Shown piece after piece: positions 62,367 to 64,000 of a DNA stretch of 64,000 nucleotides. Position 1 is the stretch's first letter. Each line of letters opens with the position of its first letter. Origin of the DNA: Roseomonas sp. (lineage in GTDB: Bacteria; Pseudomonadota; Alphaproteobacteria; Acetobacterales; Acetobacteraceae); the NCBI GenBank assembly GCA_020249285.1, contig JADCFX010000002.1, forward strand, positions 62,001-126,000, in the 5' to 3' direction. The notes under the pieces are model-generated. The model was given only the letters and a program-made list of their open reading frames with translations. It made no database searches and was not told where the DNA came from. Both the position numbers and the translations under genes were made by a program.

Positions 62367-62978
62367 CTACTTCCCCGTTACTTCGTGCAAAACTTGTTCA
62401 ATGGTAGTGATGCGCGCGACCGGGCGCAGCCCTTCAATCGCCGCTTGATGTATTGCGCTGGAAAACGCCGCGCAGCCATCTTCCAGCACTGTCACGTCAA
62501 ATTCCCGCACATGCGCGCCGCGTACGGTGGAAGCAACCCCGCCATTGGTGACAATACCCGCCACCAGCAGCGCGCGAATGCCTGCCTTGCGCAAGGCCCA
62601 TTCAAGGCGCGAATTCCAAAACGCATCATAGCCGATTTTCTCGACCATCAAATCAGAAGGCGCCAATTCATCCACCAAGGCTTGGCCCCAGGATGCCGGT
62701 GCGAAATCCCCCTTGCGCAGAAAGGGGCGCATTTGTTTCAGGTGTTCCGCAATGAAGGGCTCGCCGCCCTTACCCGGCACCAAAGTGAAATGGGTGGAGG
62801 CGATCCAGCCGCCCTTCGCGCGCATCGCTTGACAGAGCGGCGCGAGCCGCGCGGGCAGCGCCGCAATGCTGGCATCGCTTTGCCCGCCACGTGCATAGGC
62901 GCCTTCGGGGTGGATGAAATCATTCTGCAAATCGCAAAGCAGCAAAGCAGTTTCCGTGATGGGAACAACACCTGCCAT
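62367..62978 (-). CDS. Isochorismatase/cysteine-hydrolase-fold protein lacking the catalytic Cys
   Basis: A 203-residue protein with the isochorismatase-like Rossmann fold. The catalytic Asp is present in ALLLCDLQNDFIHPEG near residue 17 and the Lys in MVEKIGYDAFWNS near residue 114. At the nucleophile position the usual TNxCV is TNGGV (in GIVTNGGVASTVRGA near residues 142-156), so Cys is replaced by Gly. A normal thioester mechanism is therefore impossible and the protein may bind or hydrolyse by another route. AAAGGG lies 7 nt before the ATG at 62978; a GTG at 62984 overlapping the hyuA stop is the alternative. Confidence 0.87.
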   Translation of the reverse strand: MAGVVPITETALLLCDLQNDFIHPEGAYARGGQSDASIAALPARLAPLCQAMRAKGGWIASTHFTLVPGKGGEPFIAEHLKQMRPFLRKGDFAPASWGQALVDELAPSDLMVEKIGYDAFWNSRLEWALRKAGIRALLVAGIVTNGGVASTVRGAHVREFDVTVLEDGCAAFSSAIHQAAIEGLRPVARITTIEQVLHEVTGK

Positions 62979-62980
62979 AA

Positions 62981-64000
62981 TCACGCCCTTTCGATGATCA
63001 AATTGCCAAAACGGTCCACCCGCGCCACCAGGCCAGGGTCAACCACCACGGTTGCATCCGGTTGTTCCAGAATGGCGGGGCCAGGGATTTCAGCACCCAC
63101 CGGCAATTCAAGCCGCGCGTAAATGCGCGCCTCGTGCCAGGCACCATCGAACCAGACATGCCGCGCGCCACGCGTCGCTTTTTCCAGGCTTGCGTCAGGC
63201 CCCGGCGCAAGCGCCGCCAGATCAAAAGCCGGGCGCCGGCCAATCGCGGCACTGCGCAGGGAGACGATGCGCACAGGAAGCCCAGGCAGTAAGCGACTGA
63301 AGGCGCGTTGATAGGCGGCCTCGAAAGCCTTCCGCACAATATCGCGCGTCACGCCGGTGCTATTGCCTGCAACGGTCACGGGCAGAGGCACGGCCACGGT
63401 ATGTGTCTGCCCCGCATAATGCATATCCAAGGTGAAGAGTGTTTCAATCGCCTCCACCGGCAGCCCGGCATCACGGACCACCGCGACCGCGGTACTCGCT
63501 TCGCGCACCAGATGCGCATCGAGCGCGGTGGGATCGAGACTATCCAAATCAAGGTTCAGCGTGCGCACCTGATCATGCCGCACATCGGCGATGATGCAGC
63601 CAAGCGCGGAGGTAACCCCCGGAAAGCGCGGCACCAGCGCCGCCTTCAGCCCAACCTCAGTGAGCAGCGCGCCGACATGCAGCGCACCGCCACCGCCGAA
63701 AGGGAGTGCCACAAAACGCGCTGGATCAAGCCCACGTTCGATGGATACAAGCCTGATGGCGCCGGCCATTTTCGCATTCGCGACACGCAGAATGGCCTCA
63801 GCCGCCGACATGGCATCCAGGCCAAGCGCTGCGCCGACATGCTTTTCAATTGCCGCCTTGGCTGCCGCGACATCAAGGCTTGTAAGTGCGCCACCTATGG
63901 GCCGCGCGGCATTGATGCGCCCCAGCACCAAATTCGCATCAGTCAGCGTTGGGCGATCATTGCCCTGCCCATAGCACACCGGACCCGGCCGGCTGCCCGC
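62981..64000 (-). CDS. hyuA: Hydantoinase/oxoprolinase A subunit (HyuA), C-terminal part
   Basis: The last 339 residues of a HyuA-type ATP-dependent hydantoinase subunit; the gene enters from the right edge, so the N-terminal half is missing. Visible features are GPVCYGQGNDRPTLTDANLVLGR, the actin-like ATPase end, ALPFGGGGALHVGAL near the middle, YAGQTHTVAVPLP and the C-terminal IPGPAILEQPDATVVV. The family opens hydantoins, 5-oxoproline or N-methylhydantoin with ATP and normally works with a HyuB subunit, which should lie to the right. It is the first visible gene of an operon with the cysteine-hydrolase-fold and xanthine-dehydrogenase-type genes. Confidence 0.95.
   Translation of the reverse strand, partial: AGSRPGPVCYGQGNDRPTLTDANLVLGRINAARPIGGALTSLDVAAAKAAIEKHVGAALGLDAMSAAEAILRVANAKMAGAIRLVSIERGLDPARFVALPFGGGGALHVGALLTEVGLKAALVPRFPGVTSALGCIIADVRHDQVRTLNLDLDSLDPTALDAHLVREASTAVAVVRDAGLPVEAIETLFTLDMHYAGQTHTVAVPLPVTVAGNSTGVTRDIVRKAFEAAYQRAFSRLLPGLPVRIVSLRSAAIGRRPAFDLAALAPGPDASLEKATRGARHVWFDGAWHEARIYARLELPVGAEIPGPAILEQPDATVVVDPGLVARVDRFGNLIIERA

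Overview
The window looks like chromosomal DNA of a high-GC, flagellated alphaproteobacterium. It most resembles an environmental member of the Acetobacteraceae/Rhodospirillales (Roseomonas-like). The evidence is a fliX/flgI divergent pair with a sigma-54 promoter, the block priA / transaldolase / DUF484 / xerC, a proA-nadD-rsfS-rlmH block, an HrcA/CIRCE-type groESL operon, and four orphan periplasmic receptors of the tripartite tricarboxylate (Bug) type. This assignment rests on gene content read by eye. No database search was possible.

Layout. 1-6.7 kb is housekeeping: flgI/fliX, dksA, priA, transaldolase, DUF484, xerC, dapB. 6.7-14 kb is accessory metabolism: an LLM flavin monooxygenase and TetR regulator divergent from an HpaB-like acyl-CoA enzyme and a CaiB CoA-transferase, then an SDR and a large FAD oxidoreductase. 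14-21.3 kb has a PfkB sugar kinase and a divergon of five C-N hydrolases (MlrC, carbamoylase-type M20, ArgE-type M20 against an acetylpolyamine-amidohydrolase-like enzyme and an M19 dipeptidase). 21.3-24.7 kb has an Abi-alpha-like protein, yifB, a GNAT and a histone-H1-like Lys/Ala repeat protein. 25-28 kb is citrate/methylcitrate synthase and a PrpD-family protein. 28-35 kb is a LysR-headed cluster: dihydropyrimidinase-type amidohydrolase, small membrane protein, HbpS-like protein, Bug receptor, two N-carbamoyl amidohydrolases and an unusual PdxJ paralogue. 35-45 kb holds a nucleotide-sugar dehydrogenase, upp, ada, a tandem hairpin array, rlmH, rsfS, nadD, an FMO, an exported hydratase-like protein and proA. 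45-55 kb has receptors, a ppGpp-hydrolase-like HD protein, maf, an EamA transporter, groESL, usg, a PCC-domain protein and small enzymes. 55-64 kb has an SDR, malate synthase G, gamma-glutamyltransferase, and a left-pointing operon of hyuA, a cysteine-hydrolase-fold protein without its Cys, and a xanthine-dehydrogenase-type large subunit.

How the genes fit together. The accessory regions are dominated by enzymes that open or trim amide, carbamoyl and ring C-N bonds, next to orphan high-affinity receptors. This suggests scavenging of cyclic ureides, hydantoins, modified peptides or polyamines. The candidates for a little-described system are the 28.1-35.1 kb cluster with its PdxJ paralogue and the hydrolase divergon at 15.1-21.3 kb. 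Regulatory signals that can be read directly are the sigma-54 promoter of flgI, a palindromic operator next to the TetR gene, CIRCE before groES, several strong terminators, and an unusual proA leader hairpin.
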